Shown: positions 1-5,868, counted from the stretch's first letter. The stretch is 8,259 nucleotides of DNA from Burkholderiales bacterium (GCA_031283405.1 JAITBX010000218.1:1-8259); one strand, 5' to 3'. A program made the numbers and translations. Notes: a model not told the origin generated them from the letters alone.

Positions 1-1
1 G

Positions 2-1078
2 TCAACGTACAAGATGTTGAAGCAGGATCAACTTGCCGACAGCGTGTTGCGCGACTTCCGTTTCAACGTTAGCGCCGAGAGCAAGAAGCAGGATGAACGC
101 AACGATGCGTTGGGCGGCGCGCGCAACAACGGATGGTGGATATGCGACGACGTGTGCCGCGATTCCGGCGCTTTGTATCTGCTGGTGCGGCATTTCCCCG
201 AGCGCGCCAAAAAATTGCCGGAAGGTGCGTTCACGCCGATGCTCACTGCGTTGACGATGTTTCAGAATACGACGATTACCTCCGCGAACTTGTTGCTGGC
301 GCTCGACGCCTGGACGGGATTGGCGGAAACATCGGGTAGCACCAAGTTCCGCGTCGATGAAATTCTGAAAGACAAATCCGTTCGTGAATTGGCGCTTTCG
401 TCCGGCGTGGTGCAGCGCGCTTCGTTCACGCCCGATGCGATGAAGTTGGCGGTTCGCAATCAAGGCAGCTTGATGGGCTTTTATGTGGCCGAAGCGTCCG
501 GCTTCGATGTCGAACCGCCGGCGGGAGATTTGCGCGAAGGCGCCGAAATCCTGCGCGAATACACCGACGCTTCCGGCAAGCTCTTGACGTCGGTGACGCA
601 AGGCGATGAAGTCTATGTTCATCTCAAGTTCCGTGGATTGAATCGCACCTTCGACGGTATCGGCATGGCGGTGGTCGATTTGCTTCCGGGCGGTTTCGAT
701 CTCGTGTTGAATCCGCCGAATGCGGCGGCGAACAGCAACGAATCGCAGCGAGCGTTGCGTCGTGATACGCCTTCGGAAGAAGGTGACGGCGAAGAAGGCG
801 AGAGCCGCGAGCAGGAAGACGAAGCGGACAGTTGGTGGCTTCCCTTCGGCAATTCGCCGACGAATTGGGATGTGCAATATGCCGATATGCGCGAAGATCG
901 CATCGTGCTGTACGGAATTCTGGAATCGAAAGCCAACGAATTCGTTTACAAGATTCGCGCCACCAGCGTCGGTACTTACACCTTGCCGCCGGCTTACGCC
1001 GAAGGTTTGTACCGCCGCGATATACGCGCGCGCAGTTTGCCGGGAGGGAAGCTGACGGTGACGCCGGTGAAGAAGTAG
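2..1078 (+). CDS. Alpha-2-macroglobulin family protein, C-terminal part (5' end outside window)
   Basis: The open frame runs in from the left edge and gives the last 358 residues of a protein that in bacteria is usually about 1,500-2,000 residues long. The fragment starts in the helical thioester-domain region, with the family-like string YLLVRHFPERAKKLP followed by helical repeats. It ends in the C-terminal macroglobulin/receptor-binding-like domain, with VVDLLPGGFDLV and then FVYKIRATSVGTYTLPPAYAEGLY. The latter closely matches the tail of E. coli YfhM. Family members are periplasmic, often inner-membrane-anchored protease traps that pair with PbpC. The thioester motif and any lipobox lie upstream and cannot be judged. 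An acidic Glu/Asp-rich linker (about nt 766-830) interrupts the last domain. The TAG stop is at 1076-1078, where a palindromic repeat begins. The first Met in view is internal, not a start. Confidence 0.9.
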   Translation, partial: STYKMLKQDQLADSVLRDFRFNVSAESKKQDERNDALGGARNNGWWICDDVCRDSGALYLLVRHFPERAKKLPEGAFTPMLTALTMFQNTTITSANLLLALDAWTGLAETSGSTKFRVDEILKDKSVRELALSSGVVQRASFTPDAMKLAVRNQGSLMGFYVAEASGFDVEPPAGDLREGAEILREYTDASGKLLTSVTQGDEVYVHLKFRGLNRTFDGIGMAVVDLLPGGFDLVLNPPNAAANSNESQRALRRDTPSEEGDGEEGESREQEDEADSWWLPFGNSPTNWDVQYADMREDRIVLYGILESKANEFVYKIRATSVGTYTLPPAYAEGLYRRDIRARSLPGGKLTVTPVKK

Positions 1079-1140
1079 TAGGGGCGACCCGTAGTCGCCC
1101 GCAAAGGCTTCGACGGGTCGCCGCGGGCGGCGACCCCTAC
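1078..1140. repeat. Imperfect palindromic repeat with GTAGGGG ends (family A, copy 1)
   Basis: The element opens with GTAGGGG at 1078-1084 and closes with CCCCTAC at 1134-1140. Inside, CGACCCGT (1085-1092) pairs perfectly with ACGGGTCG (1113-1120), and a second GTCGCC/GGCGAC hairpin follows. The ends match those of the hairpin at 5694-5723, so this is a dispersed repeat, not a unique regulatory site. It starts on the last base of the macroglobulin stop codon and could act as a 3'-end mRNA structure, though no T-tract follows. Confidence 0.7.
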
Positions 1141-1146
1141 ACTCCT

Positions 1147-1193
1147 CGACACCCCCTTTGAAAGGGGGTGTCGGCGAAGCCGACGGGGGTTTG
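1147..1193 (+). repeat. CCCCCTTT/AAAGGGGG repeat (family B, copy 1)
   Basis: A perfect palindrome with 13-bp arms around one central base spans 1147-1173. It is followed by a small hairpin TCGGC-GAA-GCCGA (1171-1183) and then GGGGGTTTG. The 33 bases at 1161-1193 recur at 4683-4715 with one mismatch, and two shorter relatives lie in the opposite orientation at 1955-1995 and 4602-4646. Confidence 0.8.
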
Positions 1194-1260
1194 TACTTCC
1201 GCCCGCGGCGCGAGTGCGGGTGAGGAGGAAGCGCCCGCATCCATCAAAGGTTTTGACAAC

Positions 1261-1899
1261 ATGAAAACAACTTGCTTTTTTCGTTCGATGCGCCGCCTCT
1301 CCTGCGTCGCCACGTTCACTTTCTTCCTTTACGGAGTCAGCGGCTGCGCCGAGCCGCTGACCGCCGTCAAGGAAGGCGATCTCATTTTTCACACGTCGCG
1401 CTCGCCGTTGAGCCAGGCCATACAAGAAGCCACCAGTTCGCGTTACAGCCACATGGGCATCATCTTTTACCGGCAGGACAAGCCCTATGTTTTTGAAGCC
1501 TCCGCCAAAGTGGAATACACGCCGCTGAATACATGGATCGCGCGCGGCGAAAGAAAACATTATGTGGTCAAGCGCTTGAAAGATATTTCGTTGACGCCGG
1601 AGGATTTGGCGAAGATGCACAAAGCAGCAGACGCTTATTTTGGCAAGCCCTACGATCTGGCTTTCGAGTGGTCGGATGATCGGCTCTATTGTTCGGAGCT
1701 GGTCTGGAAAATTTATCAGAACGCGCTGGGCATTCAGATCGGAAAATTGCAAAAAATCCGCGACTTCAATCTCGATACGCCGGTTGTCAAGAAAGAACTC
1801 AAAGCGCGTTACGGCGATCATGTGCCGCTGGACGAAACCGTGATTTCGCCGCAAGCGATGTTCGAGTCGCCGTTGTTGGCGGTGGCAGCCGAACGATAA
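1261..1899 (+). CDS. yiiX: YiiX/YebB-like permuted papain-fold cysteine hydrolase, predicted lipoprotein
   Basis: This 212-residue protein resembles E. coli YiiX along its length (KEGDLIFHTSRSPLSQAIQ, SHMGI, FEWSDDRLYCSELVWKIYQNALG, DETVISPQAMF). It belongs to the circularly permuted papain-like family C92, where His precedes Cys. The likely catalytic residues are His64 (SHMG), Glu79 (VFEA) and Cys144 (YCSE). Family members are thought to cleave amide or peptidoglycan-related bonds, but the substrate is not established. Residues 1-28 form a signal peptide ending in the lipobox VSGC, so Cys29 would be lipidated. Ala at +2 suggests outer-membrane sorting. E. coli YiiX has an ordinary signal peptide, so the anchor differs. 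I chose ATG 1261 because it places this signal at the N terminus; an in-frame ATG at 1168 lies inside a repeat. A weak AAAGG (1246-1250) precedes it. It lies between the macroglobulin and pbpC genes. Confidence 0.9.
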   Translation: MKTTCFFRSMRRLSCVATFTFFLYGVSGCAEPLTAVKEGDLIFHTSRSPLSQAIQEATSSRYSHMGIIFYRQDKPYVFEASAKVEYTPLNTWIARGERKHYVVKRLKDISLTPEDLAKMHKAADAYFGKPYDLAFEWSDDRLYCSELVWKIYQNALGIQIGKLQKIRDFNLDTPVVKKELKARYGDHVPLDETVISPQAMFESPLLAVAAER

Positions 1900-1934
1900 T
1901 GGTTGGTGCTGTTTTTGGTTATCCCTCTTCCACC

Positions 1935-1953
1935 CTCTCGCCGCAGGCGAGAG
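1935..1953. repeat. Perfect 8-bp stem hairpin
   Basis: CTCTCGCC (1935-1942) and GGCGAGAG (1946-1953) pair around a GCA loop, 35 bases after the yiiX-like stop codon. No U-tract follows, so it is not a typical intrinsic terminator. It directly abuts a family B repeat and is probably part of the intergenic repeat cluster. Confidence 0.6.
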
Positions 1954-1954
1954 T

Positions 1955-1995
1955 ACAACCCCCGACCCTTCGGATCACCCCCTTTCAAAAGGGGG
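1955..1995 (-). repeat. CCCCCTTT/AAAGGGGG repeat (family B, copy 2)
   Basis: On the + strand this reads ACAACCCCCGACC, TTCG, GATC and then CCCCCTTTCAAAAGGGGG, the reverse orientation of copy 1. On the - strand the small hairpin becomes GATCC-GAA-GGGTC. The loop GAA is kept while the stem sequence differs from copies 1 and 4 and still pairs, with one G-T wobble. Confidence 0.7.
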
Positions 1996-2031
1996 CTGTG
2001 AGCAGGAATGAATGCAAGATGGAGATGCGGC

Positions 2032-2063
2032 GACGGAACGCCGAGGGCGGCGTTTCCCACGTC
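2032..2063. repeat. Inverted repeat upstream of pbpC
   Basis: GGAACGCCG (2035-2043) pairs with CGGCGTTTCC (2048-2057) across an AGGG loop with a single bulged T. GAC (2032-2034) and GTC (2061-2063) can extend the stem past a small internal loop. It lies two bases before the family C hairpin. I saw no second copy in the window. Confidence 0.5.
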
Positions 2064-2064
2064 T

Positions 2065-2105
2065 CCCCTCTCCCTTTGTGGGAGAGGGGTAAGGGGTGAG
2101 AGGGA
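2065..2105. repeat. CCCCTCTCCC/GGGAGAGGGG hairpin repeat (family C, copy 1)
   Basis: Perfect 10-bp arms (2065-2074 and 2080-2089) surround a TTTGT loop and are followed by the purine-rich tail TAAGGGGTGAGAGGGA. A near-identical unit with the same arms and a similar tail occurs at 4561-4600, so the two copies bracket pbpC. The purine tail also provides the Shine-Dalgarno-like GAGAGGGA in front of the ATG at 2108. Confidence 0.75.
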
Positions 2106-2107
2106 AC

Positions 2108-2155
2108 ATGAATCAAAAGAGCACGGCACACACTGAATCCTTTCAACCATGTTGA
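2108..2155 (+). CDS. Possible 15-codon upstream ORF overlapping the pbpC start
   Basis: ATG 2108 is preceded by GAGAGGGA (2098-2105), a plausible Shine-Dalgarno sequence. It encodes MNQKSTAHTESFQPC and stops at TGA 2153-2155, which overlaps the pbpC start ATG at 2149-2151. The pbpC start has no convincing ribosome binding site of its own, so translational coupling through this frame is possible. Against it: the Shine-Dalgarno lies inside a dispersed repeat, the peptide resembles nothing I know, and frames of this length arise often by chance. Confidence 0.25.
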   Translation: MNQKSTAHTESFQPC

Positions 2156-4557
2156 CAAAGTTTTTCCATCATCGGGCATCACGTCTTTCCCGCGTGCTCG
2201 GCAAGCTGGCGCTGGCGTTAATCGCTGTCGTTATGGTTATCACCATCGTCGTCGTTGCTGTTCGTCTCTGGCCGAAGCCGCCGTTGCGCGAGTCGATTCC
2301 GTCGTCGGTGGCGGTGTACGATACGCGCGGCGCGTTGTTGCGATTGACGCTGGCGCGTGACGAGCAATACCGTTTGTGGATGCCGCTCTCTGAAATTCCG
2401 CCGGAGCTGATCGAGGCGGTGCAGTTGCACGAAGATCAATATTTTTACTATCACCCAGGCGTCAATCTGTGGGCGCTCGCGCGCGCCGCGATGCGAACTT
2501 ACAGCGGCGGCGCGAGGCAGGGCGCTTCGACGCTGACGATGCAGTTGGCGCGGCTGCTTTACAAACTCAATACGCGCACGCCGTGGGGAAAGTTCAAGCA
2601 AATCGTTTTGGCGCTGACTCTGGAAGCGCGTTACAGCAAAGACGAAATTCTCGAAGCGTATCTCAACGCGGTGCCTTATGGGCAAAACGTCAAAGGCGTC
2701 GCCGCTGCCAGTTTGATTTATTTCGGCAAGCGTCCGCAGACGTTGAGCTTGCCGGAGATTTTGTCGTTGGCGGTGATTCCGCAAAGTCCGTCGTTGCGCA
2801 CGCCCGGCGATGAAGCGCAAACGCGATTGAGCGAAGCGCGAATGCGATTGTTTGAACGCTGGGCGCAAAAGCATCCGGAAGCGCGAGCGCAGGCGGGCTT
2901 GGTGTCGGCGCCGCTGAATTTGCGCGGCAAAATACGATTGCCGTTTGAAGCGCCGCATTTCACCACGATGCTGTTGGCGGAGAATACAAGGGCGTCAACG
3001 GAAACACAGGCGACGGAAATACAAACGACGCTCGATTTGCGCTTGCAAAAATTGCTGGAGCGGCAGATGCGGCATTATCTGCTGCGAGCGCAGCGGCAAG
3101 GATTGAAAAACGGTAGCGCTTTGTTGGTTGACTGGACGACGATGGAGGTCAAGGCGTGGCTCGGTTCCGCCGATTTTTTCGATGCGTCGCTGGAAGGGCA
3201 GGTCAACGGCGTGCTCGGCAAACGTTCGCCCGGATCGACATTGAAACCTTTCATCTATGCGCTGGCGATCGATCAGGGCATTTTGCATCCGATGACGGTG
3301 TTGAAAGATTCGCCGCAAAGTTTCGGACCCTTCACACCGGAAAATTTCGACGGCACTTTCGCCGGACCGATCAGCGCGCAGCAAGCGTTGATTCGCTCGC
3401 GCAACATTCCGGCGGTCGTCGTCAATGCGCAACTCAAAAAGCCGTCGCTCTACGAATTTCTCTGGAACGCGCACATTGCCAAGATGGCGGACGAATCGCA
3501 CTACGGATTGGCGCTGACGCTGGGCGGCGGCGAAGTGACGGTGGCCGAATTGGCGGCGCTGTATGCGATTTTCCCCAATCAGGGGCGCTGGCAACCGCTG
3601 GTGATGCGCAAAGATAACGCCGATTCATTGCCGCCGTCGCAAAAACTTTTATCGGGCGACGCGGCGTTCATCACGCTCGACATGCTGGAAAAAAACCCGC
3701 GTCCCGATGTGGCTTACGCCGGTCGCGTGATGCCGTTGCCGGTCGCCTGGAAAACAGGAACGTCGTGGGGCTTCCGCGATGCGTGGACGGCGGGCGTGTT
3801 TGGTCGCTATGTGTTAGTGGTGTGGCTAGGCAATTTCGACGGCAGCAGCAATCAAGCGCTGGTCGGCGTTGATGCGGCAGCGCCGTTGTTCTTCAGCATC
3901 GCCGATGCGTTGATGGCCACCGACAACACGATCGCCGTCGCGCGCCGTCAACCGCAAAACGCGATCCGGATCGATGTTTGTCAGGCCTCCGGCGATTTGC
4001 CGAATGCCGATTGCCCGCGCACGGTCAAGACATGGTTCATTCCCGGTGTATCGCCGATCAAAGTGTCGGAGTTGCATCGCGCTGTGATGGTGGATACGCG
4101 AACCGGCAAGACGGCGTGTCCGCCTTACGATTCGCATTTCGTCAAGCGCGAAGTTTTTGAATACTGGCCTTCCGATTTGCGAAAATTGTTTGTGCAAGCG
4201 GGAATGCCGCGACGCTTGCCTCCGCCGCCCGCCGATTGCGGCAACGAGAATGGCAGCGCAACGGGAACGGCGGCAGGCGTCGCGCCGAGAATCATCTCGC
4301 CGCTGACGGGAGTCATTTACCAGCGGCGGCTTTCGCGCAGCGACGATGAGGAGAGCGGCGGAATCACTTTGCAAGCGATTGCCGACGGCGATGTCGAAAC
4401 GTTATACTGGTTCTTCGGAACAAATTATCTCGGCGCGAGCGCTTCTGGCAAAGATTTGTTGTGGAAAAATGCGCCGTCCGGCCGTCACACTTTGCGCGTG
4501 GTCGATGACCACGGACGAGCGGACACGCGGACGGTGGCGGTGGAGTTGATTCCGTAA
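2149..4557 (+). CDS. pbpC: Penicillin-binding protein 1C (bifunctional peptidoglycan glycosyltransferase/transpeptidase-like)
   Basis: This class A penicillin-binding protein of 802 residues compares with about 770 in E. coli PbpC. A basic N terminus and one membrane helix (about 19-40) anchor it in the inner membrane. The GT51 glycosyltransferase domain shows EDQYFYYHPG (Glu95), QGASTLTMQLARLL (124-137) and LTLEARYSKDEILEAYLN (Glu159). The transpeptidase domain has all three motifs: STLK (Ser363 nucleophile, Lys366), SRN (417-419) and KTGT (535-538). A C-terminal BiPBP_C beta domain (about 712-800, with TLYWFFGTNYLG) is characteristic of PbpC. It polymerises lipid II glycan chains; in E. coli the transpeptidase activity is weak or uncertain and the gene follows the macroglobulin yfhM. 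An upstream in-frame stop at 2134 makes ATG 2149 the first start. No clear Shine-Dalgarno precedes it. Confidence 0.97.
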   Translation: MLTKFFHHRASRLSRVLGKLALALIAVVMVITIVVVAVRLWPKPPLRESIPSSVAVYDTRGALLRLTLARDEQYRLWMPLSEIPPELIEAVQLHEDQYFYYHPGVNLWALARAAMRTYSGGARQGASTLTMQLARLLYKLNTRTPWGKFKQIVLALTLEARYSKDEILEAYLNAVPYGQNVKGVAAASLIYFGKRPQTLSLPEILSLAVIPQSPSLRTPGDEAQTRLSEARMRLFERWAQKHPEARAQAGLVSAPLNLRGKIRLPFEAPHFTTMLLAENTRASTETQATEIQTTLDLRLQKLLERQMRHYLLRAQRQGLKNGSALLVDWTTMEVKAWLGSADFFDASLEGQVNGVLGKRSPGSTLKPFIYALAIDQGILHPMTVLKDSPQSFGPFTPENFDGTFAGPISAQQALIRSRNIPAVVVNAQLKKPSLYEFLWNAHIAKMADESHYGLALTLGGGEVTVAELAALYAIFPNQGRWQPLVMRKDNADSLPPSQKLLSGDAAFITLDMLEKNPRPDVAYAGRVMPLPVAWKTGTSWGFRDAWTAGVFGRYVLVVWLGNFDGSSNQALVGVDAAAPLFFSIADALMATDNTIAVARRQPQNAIRIDVCQASGDLPNADCPRTVKTWFIPGVSPIKVSELHRAVMVDTRTGKTACPPYDSHFVKREVFEYWPSDLRKLFVQAGMPRRLPPPPADCGNENGSATGTAAGVAPRIISPLTGVIYQRRLSRSDDEESGGITLQAIADGDVETLYWFFGTNYLGASASGKDLLWKNAPSGRHTLRVVDDHGRADTRTVAVELIP

Positions 4558-4560
4558 ATT

Positions 4561-4600
4561 CCCCTCTCCCCTTGTGGGAGAGGGGTAAAGGGAGAGGGGG
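4561..4600. repeat. CCCCTCTCCC/GGGAGAGGGG hairpin repeat (family C, copy 2)
   Basis: Arms at 4561-4570 and 4576-4585 pair perfectly around CTTGT and are followed by TAAAGGGAGAGGGGG. It begins three bases after the pbpC stop codon. The stem could protect or end the pbpC transcript, but there is no U-tract. It runs directly into the family B pair that follows. Confidence 0.75.
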
Positions 4601-4601
4601 A

Positions 4602-4646
4602 CAAACCCCCGCCCGCCTTCGTCGGGCGACCCCTTTCAAAAGGGGT
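4602..4646 (-). repeat. CCCCCTTT/AAAGGGGG repeat (family B, copy 3)
   Basis: It opens with CAAACCCCC (4602-4610). A hairpin with arms GCCCG (4611-4615) and CGGGC (4623-4627) follows, then CCCCTTTCAAAAGGGG. It is the inverted counterpart of copy 4. The loop contains TTCG on the + strand, matching the GAA loop of the other copies. Confidence 0.7.
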
Positions 4647-4670
4647 CTTTTCCGAGCGGCGGTAGCTCCA

Positions 4671-4715
4671 AGCCCCCTTTTCAAAGGGGGTGTCGGCGAA
4701 GCCGATGGGGGTTTG
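4671..4715 (+). repeat. CCCCCTTT/AAAGGGGG repeat (family B, copy 4)
   Basis: CCCCCTTTTCAAAGGGGG is followed by the TCGGC-GAA-GCCGA hairpin and GGGGGTTTG (4707-4715). Positions 4683-4715 match 1161-1193 with one mismatch (T for C). Together with copy 3 it forms a 114-bp unit with perfect 9-bp inverted ends. Confidence 0.75.
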
Positions 4716-4733
4716 CAAAAGGGGAGCCGCGTA

Positions 4734-4755
4734 GAGACAAGGCCTGCCTTGTCTC
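4734..4755. repeat. Perfect 10-bp inverted repeat upstream of thiD
   Basis: GAGACAAGGC (4734-4743) and GCCTTGTCTC (4746-4755) are exact inverse complements separated by CT. The element ends 8 bases before the likely -35 box of thiD, so it could be an operator. The preceding GTA and the general style also fit a dispersed palindromic repeat. No second copy is in this window to settle it. Confidence 0.6.
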
Positions 4756-4763
4756 CGAGGAAA

Positions 4764-4791
4764 TTGAGCAAGCGCAATTTTTGTGTAGAAT
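4764..4791 (+). promoter_or_regulatory. Likely sigma-70 promoter of thiD
   Basis: TTGAGC (4764-4769) and TAGAAT (4786-4791) are separated by 16 bp in an AT-rich stretch that contrasts with the GC-rich surroundings. Transcription would start near 4798, leaving a leader of under 20 bases before ATG 4816. That leaves no room for a TPP riboswitch, and none of its conserved sequence is seen upstream. Confidence 0.5.
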
Positions 4792-4815
4792 AAAATCAAA
4801 ACTTTTTTGAAAACG

Positions 4816-5622
4816 ATGAACAAAAAAAATGCTAACGTGTTGACCATCGCCGGTTCGGATTCCGGTGGCGGCGCCGGCATTCAGGCCGATCTCAAAACAT
4901 TTTCGGCGCTGGGTGTATATGGCGCGTCGGTGATTACGGCGTTGACGGCGCAGAACACGCAAGGCGTGCAAGGCATCTTTCCAGTGACGCCTGAATTTGT
5001 GACGGCGCAGTGCGATTCCGTTTTCAGCGACGTGCGCATCGACAGCGTCAAGTGTGGCATGTTGATGAACGCGGGCATTATCGAAGCGGTGGCGAAATGT
5101 TTGGCGCGTTATCAGCCGCCGGTGTTCGTGCTCGATACGGTGATGATAGCGAAGAGCGGCGATGCGTTGCTGGCGGCGGAAGCCGTGCGAGCGTTGCGCG
5201 AAACCTTGCTGCCGCTCGCCGACATCGTGACGCCGAATCTTCCCGAAGCGGCGGCGCTGCTCGGCGCGAATGTTGCAACTAATGAAGCGATGATGCGCGA
5301 ACAAGGGCGCGCTCTGCTGGTGCTCGGCGCCAAAGCCGTGCTGATGAAAGGCGGCCATCTGGAGAGCGCCGACAGCCCCGATTGGCTGATCACGCCGAAT
5401 GAAGAACAGCGCTTCGTCGCGCCGCGCATTCAAATGCGCCATACGCATGGCACCGGCTGCACTTTGTCGGCCGCGCTGGCGGCGCTGCGCCCGCAACGTT
5501 TGGATTGGAGAACGACGGTGCAGGATGCCAAAGACTGGTTGACGCAAGCGCTGATGCAAGCGGATCGTTTGCGCGTCGGCCAGGGCATCGGGCCGCTACA
5601 TCATTTTCATCGGTGGTGGTGA
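4816..5622 (+). CDS. thiD: Hydroxymethylpyrimidine/phosphomethylpyrimidine kinase ThiD
   Basis: This cytoplasmic ribokinase-fold enzyme phosphorylates hydroxymethylpyrimidine twice (HMP to HMP-P to HMP-PP), supplying the pyrimidine half of thiamine. It has 268 residues, close to E. coli ThiD (266). Recognisable segments are the N-terminal LTIAGSDSGGGAGIQADLKTFSALG (9-33), AQNTQGVQ with the pyrimidine-site Gln46, VLDTVMIAKSGD (105-116), TPNLPEAAALL (139-149), VLMKGGHL (175-182) and the C-terminal anion-hole/catalytic motif HGTGCTLSAALAALRP with Cys215. The ending HHFHRWW matches the enterobacterial form. A TTG three codons upstream (4807) is also in frame; I prefer ATG 4816 because MNKKNANVLTIAG fits the family start better. 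Neither has a clear Shine-Dalgarno. No other thiamine gene is adjacent, so it appears monocistronic here. Confidence 0.97.
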   Translation: MNKKNANVLTIAGSDSGGGAGIQADLKTFSALGVYGASVITALTAQNTQGVQGIFPVTPEFVTAQCDSVFSDVRIDSVKCGMLMNAGIIEAVAKCLARYQPPVFVLDTVMIAKSGDALLAAEAVRALRETLLPLADIVTPNLPEAAALLGANVATNEAMMREQGRALLVLGAKAVLMKGGHLESADSPDWLITPNEEQRFVAPRIQMRHTHGTGCTLSAALAALRPQRLDWRTTVQDAKDWLTQALMQADRLRVGQGIGPLHHFHRWW

Positions 5623-5623
5623 G

Positions 5624-5651
5624 CAGGTATCAGGCATCAGGCATCAGGGAT
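5624..5651. repeat. Four tandem copies of a 7-bp unit (CAGGNAT)
   Basis: CAGGTAT, CAGGCAT, CAGGCAT and CAGGGAT follow one another without gaps, starting two bases after the thiD stop codon. The unit is not a multiple of three but lies outside the coding sequence, so copy-number change would alter only the 3' untranslated region. Confidence 0.75.
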
Positions 5652-5656
5652 CAAAG

Positions 5657-5690
5657 GTAGGGGCGGATTTCAAACCCGCCCTTTGAATTT
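5657..5690 (+). terminator. Candidate terminator hairpin after thiD, in a GTAGGGGCGG repeat
   Basis: GGGCGG (5661-5666) pairs with CCGCCC (5676-5681) around a 9-base loop and is followed by TTTGAATTTT. The stem is strong, but the T-run is broken, so termination would be moderate. The 5' side GTAGGGGCG is shared with the repeats at 1078 and 5694, so this hairpin is probably a repeat copy that could also serve as a thiD terminator. Confidence 0.45.
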
Positions 5691-5693
5691 TCC

Positions 5694-5723
5694 GTAGGGG
5701 CGACCGAGGACGATCGCCCCTAC
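5694..5723. repeat. Perfect palindromic repeat with GTAGGGG ends (family A, copy 2)
   Basis: GTAGGGGCGA (5694-5703) and TCGCCCCTAC (5714-5723) form a perfect 10-bp stem around a 10-base loop. It lies 10 bases downstream of a related hairpin and shares its ends with the element at 1078-1140. Confidence 0.8.
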
Positions 5724-5828
5724 ACATTCCCTTCCCGCAATAACCACGCCATCAAATGGGTCATTGCATTTTGTCGCCCAAAAGAGACGAAAAGGGCACC
5801 GCTAATCGTAATGGTTAAAACAGCGTAT

Positions 5829-5868
5829 GCCGGACGTTCCATCCGGCGCGCGCCTCAAAGATTTTTTT
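5829..5868 (+). other. Hairpin followed by a distant T-run
   Basis: GCCGGA (5829-5834) pairs with TCCGGC (5842-5847) around a 7-base loop, and a run of seven T lies at 5862-5868. The 14-base gap between stem and T-run does not fit a standard intrinsic terminator. It may still insulate the CAP gene from upstream transcription. Confidence 0.3.

Noticed and set aside
1221..1230. TGAGGAGGAA as ribosome binding site for the YiiX-like gene
   Set aside because: It ends about 30 bases before ATG 1261, too far, and no suitable start codon follows it at normal spacing.
2..1240. 412-codon open frame on the - strand opposite the macroglobulin gene
   Set aside because: The Arg/His/Gln-rich composition is typical of an antisense shadow of a GC-rich gene, and the + strand matches a known family.
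1168..1260. In-frame ATG at 1168 extending the YiiX-like protein by 31 residues
   Set aside because: It lies inside a dispersed repeat and would bury the lipoprotein signal. ATG 1261 puts the signal at the N terminus.
1147..5723. The repeated palindromes as a CRISPR array
   Set aside because: Spacing is irregular, orientations are mixed, several families are involved and no uniform spacers or cas genes are present.
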